Of a stretch of 64,000 nt of DNA, positions 1-12,840 are shown piece by piece (within the stretch, counting starts at the first letter, position 1; each line of letters starts with the position of its first letter). The translations under genes and the position numbers were made by a program. Source of the stretch: Xiphias gladius (lineage: Eukaryota; Chordata; Actinopteri; Istiophoriformes; Xiphiidae); NCBI RefSeq assembly GCF_016859285.1, contig NC_053409.1, positions 20,655,976 through 20,719,975 on the forward strand, given 5' to 3'. Under the pieces are notes generated by a model. It searched no databases and was not told where the DNA came from. It worked only from the letters and a program-made list of their open reading frames with translations.

Positions 1-120
1 CTATTGTTGGCCTGCTGTTTTATTCTCAATTTCTGGGATGATATTAACTTGAGCCTCTTTCATAAAGTAACATTCATCATTTCTGCTTAAAACGTTTGTA
101 TTTACATCCTCTGCTGACAG

Positions 121-716
121 ACACTGTATAAACCTGCGGTCCGACCTGCTCCTCACACCTGATTTCTACTGGGACCGAGAAAACCTGGAAAAGCTCTATG
201 ATAAGACCTGCCAGTTCCTCAGCATCAACCGCAGGGTCAATGTAATTAAACCTAACCTAAAAAATTAATTTGACACCATAGTTGTAATATAGAGTCCCAC
301 TCTGACACTTGTGGTAAAAGGGAACTTGCTTTGTTTCTGATTGAAGCTCAGAACATTTTCTGTGTTTTTTAGGTTGTGAACGAGAAGCTGGAACATTGCA
401 CACAGTTGACAGACCTGATGAGGAGCCACCTGAGTGAGAAGCACAGCTTGAGGTTGGAGTGGATGATAGTCATCCTCATTACTATAGAGGTAAAAGAGAT
501 CTTTTGTACCTCGTGTGAAACGTAATGTTTTTTGCAAAAGTGGCTTTTGTCTTTAACTTTTATTCATCACAGAAAACCTGGGGTCTACACTTTGCAAGCA
601 ACATTGCACAGCTGCATTTAAAAAGGCTTATAACCTTTATTCAATAAGACAATATTACATCTGTCGCTTTGTTTTCCCCATAGGTTATGTTTGAACTTGC
701 AAAAATGATATTCTGA
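121..716 (+). CDS. rmnd1: RMND1 homologue, C-terminal part (last three coding exons)
   Basis: The coding exons are 121-241, 373-489 and 684-716, with AG acceptors before 121, 373 and 684 and GT donors after 241 and 489. The stop is TGA at 714-716. The joined translation contains [19 protein letters not shown], then [19 protein letters not shown], then [17 protein letters not shown] and a short tail ending in KMIF. This is the C-terminal end of RMND1, a DUF155-family mitochondrial inner-membrane protein needed for mitochondrial translation. The hydrophobic stretch WMIVILITI is its C-terminal membrane segment. The 5' part of the gene lies left of the window. The gene converges on akap12. AATAAA signals at 904-909 and 1312-1317 could end the transcript. 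Identity comes from remembered family sequence, and the splice phases agree. Confidence 0.92.
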
Positions 717-3092
717 ACTGCTCCTCCAACAATGCACAAATGGAAGCTACAAAGGAGGAATGCTGGACTATACAAAGGTACTCTGTCAGTAACATGTGAC
801 GGTGTTTTCTAGGATCAGCTGAAATTATGACGGGGACCTAAACATTTTTGAATGTCTTACTGGTCGTGTTGTACAGTATACTGTGTACATTTCATCAACA
901 CACAATAAATCTTTCTTTTTTTTCACCATTTCTTTACTGTTTTGCTGGAGATCGTGGCTTGACGGATTTACAGGATTATATATACATTTACTTTTGACTG
1001 CATCTGTGAAAACAGATTACATCAGTGGGACTTCTTTAGCTTTTGGGATCAGCCGACTGCACAGTAATGTTTTTTTTTTAGTTTTGTTTGCTGGATTTTT
1101 GTGTTAAAGAATTTCCCTTTCATTTTTACATTATGTGCACTATTCTATGTATCTTGTTCAGTATGAAAGATACTGTTTTTTAAGAGTCTCTCAACATGTG
1201 TCATTGTTCTTGTGACTGAACACTTGCAGTGGAAAAGAAAAAAAATGACATGCATATCCAAATTCATCGAATCCCAAACTACAACTGTGACTGTTGTGTT
1301 ATAGAGAATGTAATAAAGTAATTATTTGTTTTAAATGTTTGCCAGTTACGTTTCAGTGTTTGCATGTAAAATATCAACTCATTGAGCAATTATTAGTTCA
1401 GTAGAATGTCTAAAGCTAACTTATGATCACCAGAATTTTCAATATAAGAAGTACATTTGCAATACAAGAAGTACTTGAAATGTACAGGTATGTATTTATT
1501 CAAACAAAACAATATTTTATTAATAAAACACCAGTTAATGTATAAAGACAGGTAACACAGGTCTATTTTTTGCATTTAGTCATTAGTTAACATCACATAT
1601 CCGATCAGCAAGAATTTTTTTAATAAAGTCAGTATATGTGAAAAAAATCAAAAGAGAACAAACAGCCTGTCATAATCGTGTTTCTTCTCTCATCTATACC
1701 ACACACTGTGATTACTAAGCTCAACATATCATTGACTTCATAAGCTAATTGAGAACAGACACAAAAAGCTGGGAAATAAAAGGGGACACGTAAAGCTGGC
1801 ATGATTGTTTAAGGTTAAGGCTCTGCTGATTATAATTATATTAATGATAAATACATATGTGAAGATTAATTTAAACTTTAAATCAAAAATATAGTGTAAA
1901 TTATTACTTTTTTAAGATGTGCCATGCTCTCATCATGATCTTTTTTTTATTTTAAACAATCACAAGCTTGGGAGAGAACCTGCAATTTGAAATGAGATGT
2001 TTGACCACTGCAACTGTATTTAGTTGTCTTCTGAACCCTCGAGGGCTGGGCACTTTGTGAGCATGACACGAAAATAAAATACAATACAATACATTCATAC
2101 ACAGTAAAAATTCTTGAAGATTCAAAATAAACACGATTTGGCTTGTTAAGCATTAAAACAGTCATTATATACAAGATAATATACAGAATTACTAGATATC
2201 TGCAGCATGCTGAGGTCTGCCTATTGCTTTTACCTGCATAGATGCAAAGGGAGTTACGTATTTAAGTGAAACGATTAAACAAATGGTGAATGACAGAACA
2301 GTTGATAAACATAAATTGATTCATAGTGAAAGCTATTAAATATCTACATATACTAATATACTATATATCAAGAGAAATTAATGTGCACTGTACCTGGGTC
2401 ACATACGTCATGAATTATGTTTTAAACACACAAATGTTTTCAAAGCATTTTACCATACAAAAGACAGTTCATAAAAATACTGTCTTATTCTCCTAGACAT
2501 ATACATTCTATTCAAAAACAGAATATGACGTGACATTTAATTGAAAAGACCTGACATGATTAGTAATCAAAATTGCACTATATAGCACACAACTTTAAAT
2601 TTACTGAAAGGCAGCTGTATAGCGTATGTAGTTCAGTGTCACACTTCGAAAATCACGCTTGCAAGCCCACTGAGAAGAGTAGCACTTTTCCAGCTGATGT
2701 GTCTCTTGCTAGATTTCATTCATGAATAACACACTTTATAATATTAATAAAATAATCTTTCATCAGTAAATATTGGGATATTTTTGGTTGAGCATAAAGC
2801 CAAATAAACGCAGCAAAATGCTGTTTCCTGTAGTTTTCTTCTAGCAGTCAGTCCTTCTCTATAATGGGTTTTTGACAACTCCTTACAAACTGGAGTGACG
2901 TCCTTTTTGATTGTCCAGCCTTGAAAGAAAAAAATGAATAATGACATCAATTAATTTGGATGTTCCAGTGCATGTGATGCATGATTTCAGTGTATGAACA
3001 AGTAGTTTCATGAGCCAGATCCTGAAAAAAAATTATACTACAACAAGTAAATGAAGAGGCTTACCAGTCAATGACTCTGAAGTTACGCTGAA
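717..3092. other. Convergent 3' UTRs of rmnd1 (+) and akap12 (-)
   Basis: This AT-rich stretch has no supported coding sequence. Plus-strand AATAAA sites at 904 and 1312 suit rmnd1. Minus-strand AATAAA sites, seen as TTTATT on the plus strand at 1495-1500, 1516-1521 and about 1946-1951, suit akap12. If the distal sites are used, akap12 has a 3' UTR of about 1.6 kb and the two transcripts end less than 200 bases apart. Short open frames here are of chance type. Confidence 0.6.
904..909 (+). promoter_or_regulatory. Possible polyadenylation signal of rmnd1
   Basis: AATAAA lies about 190 bases after the rmnd1 stop codon. A second AATAAA at 1312-1317 could serve a longer transcript. Which one is used cannot be told from sequence. 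Confidence 0.5.
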
Positions 3093-6000
3093 TTAATCCA
3101 ACTCCGTCGTAGTAATGCTTGCAGTTGCAGTTTCCAGATGCTCAGGTGGAACAGCAAAATCTTCACTTTCACTCTCAGTGTCACATCTTCCTACTTTTTT
3201 GAGCACACCTTGTTGACTTTCTTCTTCCTTAGTCTTGGAATTGGAAGCAATTCCAGACTCATGCTCAAGTAGTGCCTTTTCCTCCCGGTCACTGTCTGTC
3301 TGATGTTCTAGGGGTTCCTCCACCTTTTGAAGGGACACTTCTGTTGCCTCTTTAGCATAAATGTTTTCCTCAGCATCCATCCACACATCCGGGTCCATTT
3401 CCTCCTCTGTTTGTTCAACAGGTTCCTCTGCTTTTGTTTCTTGGTCACAAGCTTCAGAGATTACTGGCTGACTCAGGAACACTTCTCTTTTCTCTCTTTG
3501 CCTTACTGTTTGTATTGTTTGTGTCACTTGGATGTTGGGGGTTACTTTCTCTGTTGATTTGATTTGTTCTACTGGATCTACAGTTACTATTGCTGCCATG
3601 CCAACATCCAGTAGTACTGGTTGATTCATGATCCCTGCTCTTTCTGTTGTATCTAAGTTAACTGGTTCTGGTTTTACGATTTTTGGTGCCTGAACAGCGA
3701 CCTCAGTTAACTCTGTCTGTTTCTGGCTCTCAGCGCTTTGTGTTGGATTTGTTTGCTTTTTGGGTTCTGCCTGAACACCAACCTCAGACACAACTGTCTT
3801 TTTAACTGGTTCAATTCTCTCTGGTGTGGGTGGTGGAGAAGCTGTTGCCTTTGCTTGCCCAAACTGTATGTTAAGTTTGAATTCTAAAGAAAGGCTAGAA
3901 GGGGACTCCACATTACCTATTGATGAGATTATTCCAGTGTTTTGGGGGACTACTGATCCAGTGTTACTAGGTGTTACAATCTCACTCTGGGCAATTTGTG
4001 GAAGTTGTGCTTCCTCTTTAATTTTCTTCACATCTAAATCATCTGATGACAATTTGACCTCTTCAGTTGTTACATCTGCTTCAGATTCTTCCAGTTTAGC
4101 TTTAGGCTCCTCCAAATCCTCTTTGCGATCAGGGATCAAGACTGAACTTCCTGGAATATCAGATGTTTTCCTGAGATCCTCAAACACTTGCTGTTCAGTT
4201 GCAGAGTCATCACTGATGACAGCATATGCTTCATCTCCTCTTTCCCTGAAAGTTCCAATACTATCCTCCATCACTTTTTGATCCTCCACTTCACTTAACT
4301 CACTTTCAGGTATCTCACTTGCCTCTGTCACAGCATCTGTCTGTTTTATAACTTCTTGTTCAAGATTGACAAGCACTGATTCAGGTAATGTCTCCGGTAA
4401 ATTCACCTTTACATTTTGAATAACTTCTTGAATGGTCACCTTGTTTTCCTTATTAGTTAATTTCTCTTCAGTCTCCAATGTGGCAGAGAACTTGTCTACA
4501 TCTTTATTTGTTTCATGACAAACATCTCTAACTACTTTGGCTTCTGTTACCCCTACCTCTAGTGCTGTGTCAACAATTGTCTCAGCTGATTTGATATCGA
4601 CATCGACCAGCTGCACTTGAATTCTGTGGTTGTCCTCAAACTGTATAGATGGCACATTCATCATCATCACCGCACTGCCTCCCTCAGCTGTCTGAGTAAC
4701 ATCTTTCACTAATGGTATTGCAGTCTCAATTGTCTCCTTGAACTCCTGCTCATTTGCCACTGAGTCTAACAAGGGTTCATGAATCTCTGAAGTTTTCTCT
4801 ATCAAAACATCAGATATCACCGCTGACACGTCTTTTGGATAACACTTGATCACTTGTGCCCCCTTGCAATGCTCAACAGCAGCACTCCTTATCTCAGCAC
4901 CTGAAAGTTCACCTACTTTTTCTCCCTCAACACTGGCTTGCACTGCACTGAGATGCACCTCATGCTTGGGTTCATGTGTAATTGGGACATAATCTGCACA
5001 AGGTTCTGGGGTTACTTCAGAAAATACAGAATTTTCTCTGACCTGAACAATACTTGCTTCCTCATTAACAGAGGATACGTGAACTGCTGTTAATGTTTGT
5101 AACTCACATACAACTTCAGGGATGTGACCTTCCTGCCCAACCTGAACATCTTGTGGCGTAATCTCTGTTTTCTGATCCTGATTTATCTTTAAAGCCTGAT
5201 TCAGTACTGCCACAGCTTCACTCTCAGTTTCAACTGTAACCGCGGCAGCAACATTTATAGTGTCTGGTTTGGGAACCTTTTCAAACAATATTTGGCTTTC
5301 AAGTTCCTGGGCACTACCTTCCTCAACACTTTCTGTGACTACGTGAGCAGGCAATGATGCCTCTACCTCAGTTTCTGTTTCATTTGCAATGTTATTTACA
5401 TCAGATGACAATAGTTCGGGTTCTTGAACATGTTCAGTTTTGGCATCTTCTACTGATAGTTCTTCCTCTGGCCCTACATTTCCTTCAGTTGCCTGTGTTA
5501 GTTCATCTGTAACAGTTTCTGCTGGTTCAGTCTCTTCTGATATTCCCTCCTTTTCAAGTGATTGGACAGTACCCTGTTCTGAATCTAATTTTATAACTTG
5601 TGAAGCTTCTAATATCTCCGGTTCTTGAACATGTTCAGTTTCGAAAGCATCCACTGGCTCACTGACTGCAGTGAGAGGCTCTGTTTCCTCTTTGGGTTCA
5701 TCTGTAACAGTTTCTGCCTCTGGAAGGGCCTTTGATACAACTTCTTTTTCAAGTGATTGGACACTACCCTGTTCTGAATCTAATTTTATAACTTGTGAAG
5801 CTTCTAATATCTCCGGTTCTTGAACATGTTCAGTTTCGAAAGCATCCACTGACTCACTGACTGCAGTGAGAGGCTCTGTTTCCTCTTTGGGTTCATCTGT
5901 AACAGTTTCTGCCTCTGGAAGGGCCTTTGATACAACTTCTTTTTCAAGTGATTGAACACTACCCTCCTCTGAATCTGATGTGACAGCTGCTAATTCCTGT

Positions 6001-9000
6001 AACTCCTCCACCTCTACTACTGGTTGATCTTTATCCTCAACTTGAACTTGATCAGTGATATTGAGTAAGATTTGATCTTCCTTTTGTGTCTGAGTTTGGA
6101 CTTCCTGCTGCACACCTCCATCCTTACTTTCTTCTGCTATTGTAGCCACTGATTCTGCTTCTTGAAAGTCAATTTTTAGGGGCTCTTTTTCATCTTGATG
6201 GGCCCCAACTAGAGAGCCTTCATCTGCAACAATCTCTTCACCTTGTGGTAATGTCTCTATAGACACAGCTTCATTTACCTCAGATTGGCTTCCCACCATA
6301 TGCTGGCTCTCATCAGTACTTTCTATTTCTTTTGTGCTTCCTTCTGGATTTGAAATATTGACGTCATGAACTTCATCTACAGCAATTTCAGCTTCGTCAA
6401 ACACCTCAGTAGGAACTTCAGATACAATTTCTGTGGAAACAGCTTCGTTGACTTCAGATATATTTTCTGTTTGGGCTGTTGCTGTAAATTCATTAATAAC
6501 ATCCAGTTCTTCAACATTTAGACCTGTGTTAAAGGCAGTTGTGTCTGATCTCCTGTGTATTTCCAGAATTTTTGTCTGCTCTTTTACAAATGATTCAAGT
6601 ATTTGATGTGAGACAGATCCAATTATTCTTTCTGAGTTTACCTCATCTGAACACACTGGAACTGCCTTTGGGATTATGGAGATGGTTTCAACAGCCTGTT
6701 GCAGGAGCTCCATTGTATCTTTGGCGTCATACTCTGCTGGGACTGGTGTTGTGTTGCCAGATGTTTTTGAAGACTCTGATAGCTGGGAAACTGCAGAGAT
6801 CATCTCAGTTTCATCTGCCAAGGTAATGTCTACAGGCTCTGGAGCAGTTATGGCTTCAGATGTGATCTCTATCAGATCCTCTGCTATAGTGTCATCTCTA
6901 GCTGCCTCTTCAGTGACTGAAGTTGGAGTGGCTATGGTCTCTGTAATTATACCCTCCTCTGGAATATCACTGAGTTGTTGATGCTTACTGATTAATTCTG
7001 TAACGTCCTCAGGTTCTTCATTTGAAGCAGGAGCTGTAGATGCCTCATTTTCTAAAGTATCCTGGTTGTCTTGGACTCTATCTGCTTCAGTTTGCGGACT
7101 GTCACAAGATTGGACTGGTTCAGCCATTTGTTCAAGGAGGTCTTGCTGCAGTTCATAGTCTGCTTCCTTGGGTACATGACTTTCTACATCAGCCTGTTTT
7201 TTTATGTGAACTCCTGTTTCAATTGTATCAAACTCAGACAATGGAACCACAGCTGGTGTCTCGAAATCTTCATCACCTGAAACTACTTCTTTATCAGCCT
7301 CATCTGAAGATACCTGATCTTGCTTTTCAGCAGACTTCCTCTTTTTTTGACCTGGGAGAAGTTTCTTTATTGAAAAGGAGGAATCATCCTGAGTAACTTC
7401 AGTATCAGACTCTATATTATCTTTGCTTTCTTCCTCATCTTTGGCTTTCCTTTTGGGGGTGACGAGTTTTTTAAACGATTTCCATGTTGATCCTCCATCA
7501 CCCTCTGAGGGACTTCCTGCTTGTTTGGGGGAAAAGGATGAAATTAAACTGACCTCGTTAGAACTTTCTAGTGGCGACTCTTGCTTCTTACTGTCATGTT
7601 CAGCTTGGGGCATTTCATCCTCGGAGTCTGATGTTTTTCGGCCTCGGCTTCTCCGTCCAGATCCACACAGAACAGCTTCCCATGAGACAGATGAATCTTT
7701 TCTTTTTTTGCCTTCATCAGTGCTGCGATCTGATATTTGCTCTCCTTCACTTGGTTTTGTTTCCTCTACTGAGCCTGGGATTTGTGTCTCTTCATTGGTC
7801 AATGAGGACCTCTTCTTACGCTTTTTTGGAGTCACAAGTTTTTTGAAAGAAGCCCATGCACCATCCTCATCTCCTGCTGCCTCTTCAGAGTGTTGCGTAG
7901 GACTTTCTTCTTTCCGTTTCTCATCTGACTCGGTAGATGACATGAGCTGATCTGAAAAGTGTTCTCCAGAGTCTGACAGCTTCGTGTCACTTGATTTCCT
8001 GCCTCTCTGCTTTTTGGAGAGTTTCTTTATACTAGACCCTGATAGGAGCATTTTCAGAGGACTGGCTTGAACTTTCTCTTGAGAACTCATCATTTCAGGC
8101 TCGTTGACAGTAATGGTTGCTGGATCTGTGGGAGGTGATTTCCCGTCATCCGTCATCGGAGCTGATGCTGCAGACAGGATCTCCTCTTTAAGTTCGTCTT
8201 CTTCATGTTCTGCCTCAACTGCAGCTGCCTCCACACATGGACTAGTCGCCTCTTTATCCTGTTGTACTTCTACGTTTTTTTCTGTTGTCTCTACTGTTTC
8301 CTTTTTCCCAAACTCCAACAGTTCTTTCTCAATTAACTCATCATCTATGGACCTCTTTTTCTTCCGTAGTCCAGAAAAGATTCCAGTTGTAAAAAAACGT
8401 TTAATTGGAGATACAACCATCTCTGCTTCAGAACTAGATGGAGATGTTGGATGTAGGTCTTCTTCAAGTGTGGCATCCTGTTGTGCCTTTATATCTTCAT
8501 CTACAGGTGAAGTTGTTGCTGCATCTACATGATCAGATTCAACTTCCTCTTTGGCCTCTGTTGTTTTTTCCTCTGGATGTTCTAGAACGTCCTCCGATGT
8601 AACATCTGTCAGGGTAGGACATGTTGTTGAATCATTGTCATAAGTCTCCTGTGCTGCATTCAGATCAATATTCTGTTCAGCATTCTCACTTTTGGTTTCC
8701 TTTGCAGTATTCCCGACGTCTTCTGATCTATTTGATTCTTCCTCGTTGGTCTCATCAAGCACATCTTTTTCTAGTTCAGCTTTTCCAGCCGAGCCTCTTT
8801 TTACCGTCAGTTTCAAACCGATGTTACTGAAAAATCTCTTAAAACTTTCATTGATGTCATTTTGCTTTGCATCCATTTCAGTCATTTCCCGGGCCAAGTC
8901 TTCATTAACATCAACGTCATTAGGTGATTCTTCTTCATTATTTTCAACATTTTCTACTGGTATTTCGTCTTCTCTCGGTGGCTTTGTTGTTTCTGAAACT

Positions 9001-11506
9001 TCTTCATCTGGAGAAAGGAAAGCTAAACCAGAAAATATATTAAATAGTATAACCCTTGATTTGCAGGAACTGTAAAAGACTGATGACACAGGTGAAATTC
9101 CATTTGCAGAAATTCAACAAGTTATGCATCTGTTAAAATTATGCTGACTGTGTGTCAGTGAGCATTAATACACAGATTGTGAGTACCCACCCTCTGCAGT
9201 GATCTCCTCCTCACAGTGACAATTAACTTCTGCTATAGTGCTGTCTGCATTTCCACTGACCTCAGATATTTGCCCATTATTACTGAGAGGCTGAAACAAA
9301 GCACAAAACAGAATGTACAGTCTACCTCTGTTCTTGTGGCGAAGATTAGATTTTATGAAAGCTCAAAGGATACAAATCAAGCACTAGCTTCAATCAAAAG
9401 AAAAGTACAGCAGGGACCATTCTCTCATAGCTAAACAGGCATTAACAAATTTATCTGAATTTGTACTTCTGTGAAAGCAAACAAAGAATTTCAATCTTCG
9501 ATTAACTGAGGGCTCCAAAGTCCTATTTTGTAAAAAACATGCACGAGTTACTGTTGGTTGGAGTTGATGGTAACCTTACAGTTTAATAACCCTAATTGTC
9601 CCTATATCAAATCTGTGAACCAGATTAATCGGAAAAGTCTGAGCAGGCGATAGTGAATAAGAAACACATGCCATTCAACTAGTGTGGAGTAACTCACTAA
9701 ATACACAGTTAAAAATAGCTCTTAGGATCATATGGAACCTACTAATACCTATTAAGACATTATTAGACAATGATGCGGTAGATTCATTTCCAGCCATTTT
9801 TCAGGTTATTCGTGTCTTACCATTTTATTACACAGCTAGAGCGATGTTGCCCTCTCTTTGTTTGCAGTCATTTTTGATGAACAAGGTAAAGGACTTATTC
9901 TGTTTTTTGCAAAATATGTTAACTACTTAGTTCAGCCTACCTATGTTCTTTGAAAAGGTTTTATCTAGCCTTATTTAACTACTTTGGGTGCCTTGCAGTG
10001 GCATTTAAATTAGTAATAATGTGGCCATTTGATTAAATTATGATACTGTCTTAAATTGAAACATCAAAGGTCATAATATGATTATGGTTGGCTGTGAGTT
10101 GACTAGTTTTTCCAGGCAAAAGTTATTCACAATTGTACATGCATGCACTTCCTATATTAGGAGCGGTGAACAAGCATGTCTTTGTTTTCAGTCATCTGGA
10201 GCCATACGAGTTAAGTGAAAGTAAACAGTTTAATTTTAGGAACATACAACCAAACATTTGGGGACTTGAGATAGCTTTGCAAAAAAAAAAAAGAAAAAAA
10301 AGTACCAATGAGTGTGACAGGATATAGCTCATCAGTAGTTTTGGCATTTTATTTGGGAAAAAACTCAGATCACTGTAACAAGTTAAAGTAAGGCCAACTT
10401 GCTGCAAAAACATTTTGGTCTGTGGGGAGAAAGAATAAATAAATGTATGTACTTTGCATTTTTTTGGCTTCTTTTTTTAAAAGATTTAATCTTCTTTAAA
10501 ACTTAAGACGTTATTCAACATGACTGCAGCTCACAAGACATTAATTGCTATTTTTATTCTCACAGTACAGTGCTGTCTAATTGACTTCCTGCCTAGCATG
10601 ACCCAGTGATCATGTCTTTCACAAATAATCGATGTTCCCCTCTGCTGAGTGCAGCAATGGGGAAATTCCATCTCTCCCCCCGGCTTAGGTTCCCCAAAGA
10701 ATTAAAGGTCATTAGTCCTCCACACTACTCCCTTCATCTACAGTAAATCCAAACCATTGCAATGTCAATGAAACAGTGAAAACAGGAAGAGACTGGGTCT
10801 GTTTGCCTCCAACTACCAAAGCAAGAGTCAGCAACCAGGGGGTCCTTTACAGTTCCTATCCTATCCTTTGACAGAATACAACAAGCCAAACAAATTTTCA
10901 CCAACTTTTGTGTGTTGCTAGGAAAAGATTGGTAGCAATGGCTTCATTTTGCACCTGCACTCACTCTTGCCGTTAAAACGAAGCCGAAAAAGCAACATTT
11001 TTTAATTTTTTTTTAAATTTTTGTTTGTTTTTTTGATTAAAATCCAGATTCAAGAGTCCCAGAAGAGCTGGATGTGCTCGGTGCAATTCTTTCAAACGAG
11101 ACAAGGACTTTTCCTTTATCTTGGGGTTAATGGATGAGTTGGCAGGCAGCTGCTGCACTGTCCTGACAACAACGAAATCCTGCCTCAGCATTTTTGAAAC
11201 ACATAGCAACCTCTGTCTGATTTTATGAAATGTAATATATCATAAATCATTTGTTACTGCACTTCAGCTACTGAAAACCCCCTTAATGTGTAGATAATGA
11301 GGATAAATCGTCATTACAGAGTTTGAGGATAAACAGGGGGACGATTAAGGCTGCAGCTGCAGTCATTCCACCGGGATCTGCGGGAAGGAAGATGCTACCT
11401 TGTCGGAAGTATCCTGCCCAGGCCGAGCATCGTCCACTTTTCCGCTCTCCTCCTCAGCCGCCGCGTCATTCTTGCTCTCCCGTTGCGCAGACTGAGCGTC
11501 TCCCAT
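3093..11506 (-). CDS. akap12: A-kinase anchor protein 12 (gravin/SSeCKS)
   Basis: Scaffold protein that ties PKA, PKC and other signalling proteins to the membrane and cytoskeleton. There are three coding exons on the minus strand: 11506-11399 (36 codons), 9290-9191 and 9007-3093, about 2040 aa in total against about 1780 in human. The first exon begins MGDAQS, which fits the N-myristoylation consensus (Gly2, Ser6). The exon 1-2 join gives SDKPLSNNGQIS, like human TKLLQKNGQLS. The large exon holds the family's polybasic motifs: FKKLVTPKKRKKR, SVSWEAVLCGSGRRSRGRK, SFKKLVTPKRK, IKKLLPGQKKRK, then VVPLSEFD and MISAVSQLS. The rest is highly acidic and low in complexity. A 65-residue unit is duplicated at 5551-5940. 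An alternative in-frame acceptor would start the large exon at 9022, adding five residues. The PKA RII-binding helix is not obvious. Confidence 0.95.
5551..5985 (-). repeat. 195-bp in-frame tandem repeat inside akap12
   Basis: Two nearly identical 195-bp units (about 5551-5745 and 5746-5940) code for two 65-residue copies beginning GSVQSLEKEVVSKALPEAET and ending IKLDSEQ. A third, diverged partial unit beginning GTVQSLEKEG follows in the protein, at lower coordinates. The start of a similar unit is also seen at 5941-5985. The period was read from matching CTCCGG blocks at 5616 and 5811. The few base differences point to a recent duplication. Confidence 0.9.
9291..11398 (-). other. Intron 1 of akap12
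   Basis: This intron lies between the myristoylation exon and coding exon 2, with donor GT at 11398-11397 and acceptor AG at 9292-9291. I see no gene in it. There are A- and T-rich runs (for example about 10279-10300 and 10999-11035) but no repeat that I can name. Confidence 0.75.
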
Positions 11507-11850
11507 TATCGGAACTGCAGGAGCGTCACTATCCGGACTGAGCCGCACAGGTGCTGGAAAACACCGCCCCCCCCCCCAAAAAAAACCAAACAAACACAAA
11601 AAAAAAAAAAAAACCACCAAGCAAGCCGGTAGCTCCGTGAGCGGTCGGGAGAGACTGTCCGCTCTCGAATGGTGCAGCGTGCAGCCTGGATGTTTAAAAA
11701 GTCTTTTTTTAGCCAGACACCTCCCTGCCGCATCACATGAAGCCTATAAGATGAGCTTGGCCCGGCCCGGCCCGGCCCGGCACGCCTCTCGCTGCATCAA
11801 AATGAAGGAGGGAGGGAGGAGGGGGGGGGGGGGACAAAACATAGACTAAA
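11507..11850 (-). promoter_or_regulatory. Probable 5' UTR and GC-rich promoter of akap12
   Basis: The sequence directly upstream of the akap12 start is much richer in G+C than its surroundings. It holds a C run near 11565-11578, four CCC blocks separated by GG at 11761-11781 and a G run near 11820-11834. On the akap12 coding strand the 11761-11781 block reads as four GGG tracts with CC spacers, which could form a G-quadruplex. The transcription start cannot be fixed from sequence. Confidence 0.5.
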
Positions 11851-12767
11851 CAAAACAAAAAAAACAAAAAAACAAAAAAAAAAACTGCAGAGAAAACACA
11901 GCCTGTCCTCAGATGACTGAAGCCCCATCGACAAGCCTGAATCCGCCCCCGACATATACATGCACCTCAGGGTGCAGATGGGCTTGAAACTTACAGCACT
12001 GTAGAAGAAGAAGTATGTTACAGGCTTTAAAAACGATATTTCCATTGGAAACAGAACGGCTAGATTTCAAAACCGCCTCTTGCTGTGCGATAGTTGGAAC
12101 GTTTATCAAGTGGATTTTTAGTGTTTTTGACCATTTACTTTAAGAAGAGGCCCCTTATTTTCCATAAAATGAGGGGGACATGTCTAAGCAGTCGTGCTAC
12201 TGGATGCCACAGCTGCCTGACTGGGAACATTTTCACTCTGTGTGATTAAAAGTCCATAAACAAACTGCATAGTGAAGAATCAGCAAAGGAAACATACTGA
12301 TCATGAATGGCGTTAACCTCTTATTCTCTTTTTGTTTCCCTTATTCTTCCGTGTTTCTAAGACCCCTCTGGGTCACTGTGCAAAGACGTGGGCAGAATAT
12401 CATGAGCAGGGCAGGACGGCACATAAAACAGTCTCACAAGATGTCCAAAGTCCGAGACTTTCAACATGAAGTACAAAGTAAAAGGGATAAACTGTTTATA
12501 TCTCTATCTATTAATCTACAATTTACTTACTCAAGCTCTCTATTCAGAAGCTTTTGAGGAATACAGTGTTGTTGTTGTTGTTACTGAACTGACCTGTTAT
12601 GTCCTGTTTTTGGCTTCACATGTGGTTGTTCAACCGTTCCTGAAAACCACTGATTCCAATGTGATATACATGTACTTTTATGAATCTGAACGTTTATTGC
12701 TAAATTAAAAATGGACATGTAAAGCTTAGTTTAGATGGATTAGATAGATTGAGCATGAGGGGATTAT

Positions 12768-12840
12768 TTAAAGGAATAGTTTGACATCTGGGATACGCTT
12801 ATTCGCTTTCTTATCGCAAGCTATCTGAAAGATAATTCCT
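12768..12840 (+). repeat. Fragment of a teleost non-autonomous repeat (family D)
   Basis: It contains the hallmark GGAATAGTTTGACAT and ACGCTTATTCGCTTTCTT blocks of a very common percomorph interspersed repeat, recognised from memory. A related internal fragment lies at 45505-45660 and a reverse one at about 22146-22200. Confidence 0.6.

Noticed and set aside
3826-9075. Several open frames of 60-175 codons on the strand opposite akap12
   Set aside because: They mirror the low-complexity acidic coding sequence (Ser-rich shadows of Glu/Asp codons) and resemble no family.
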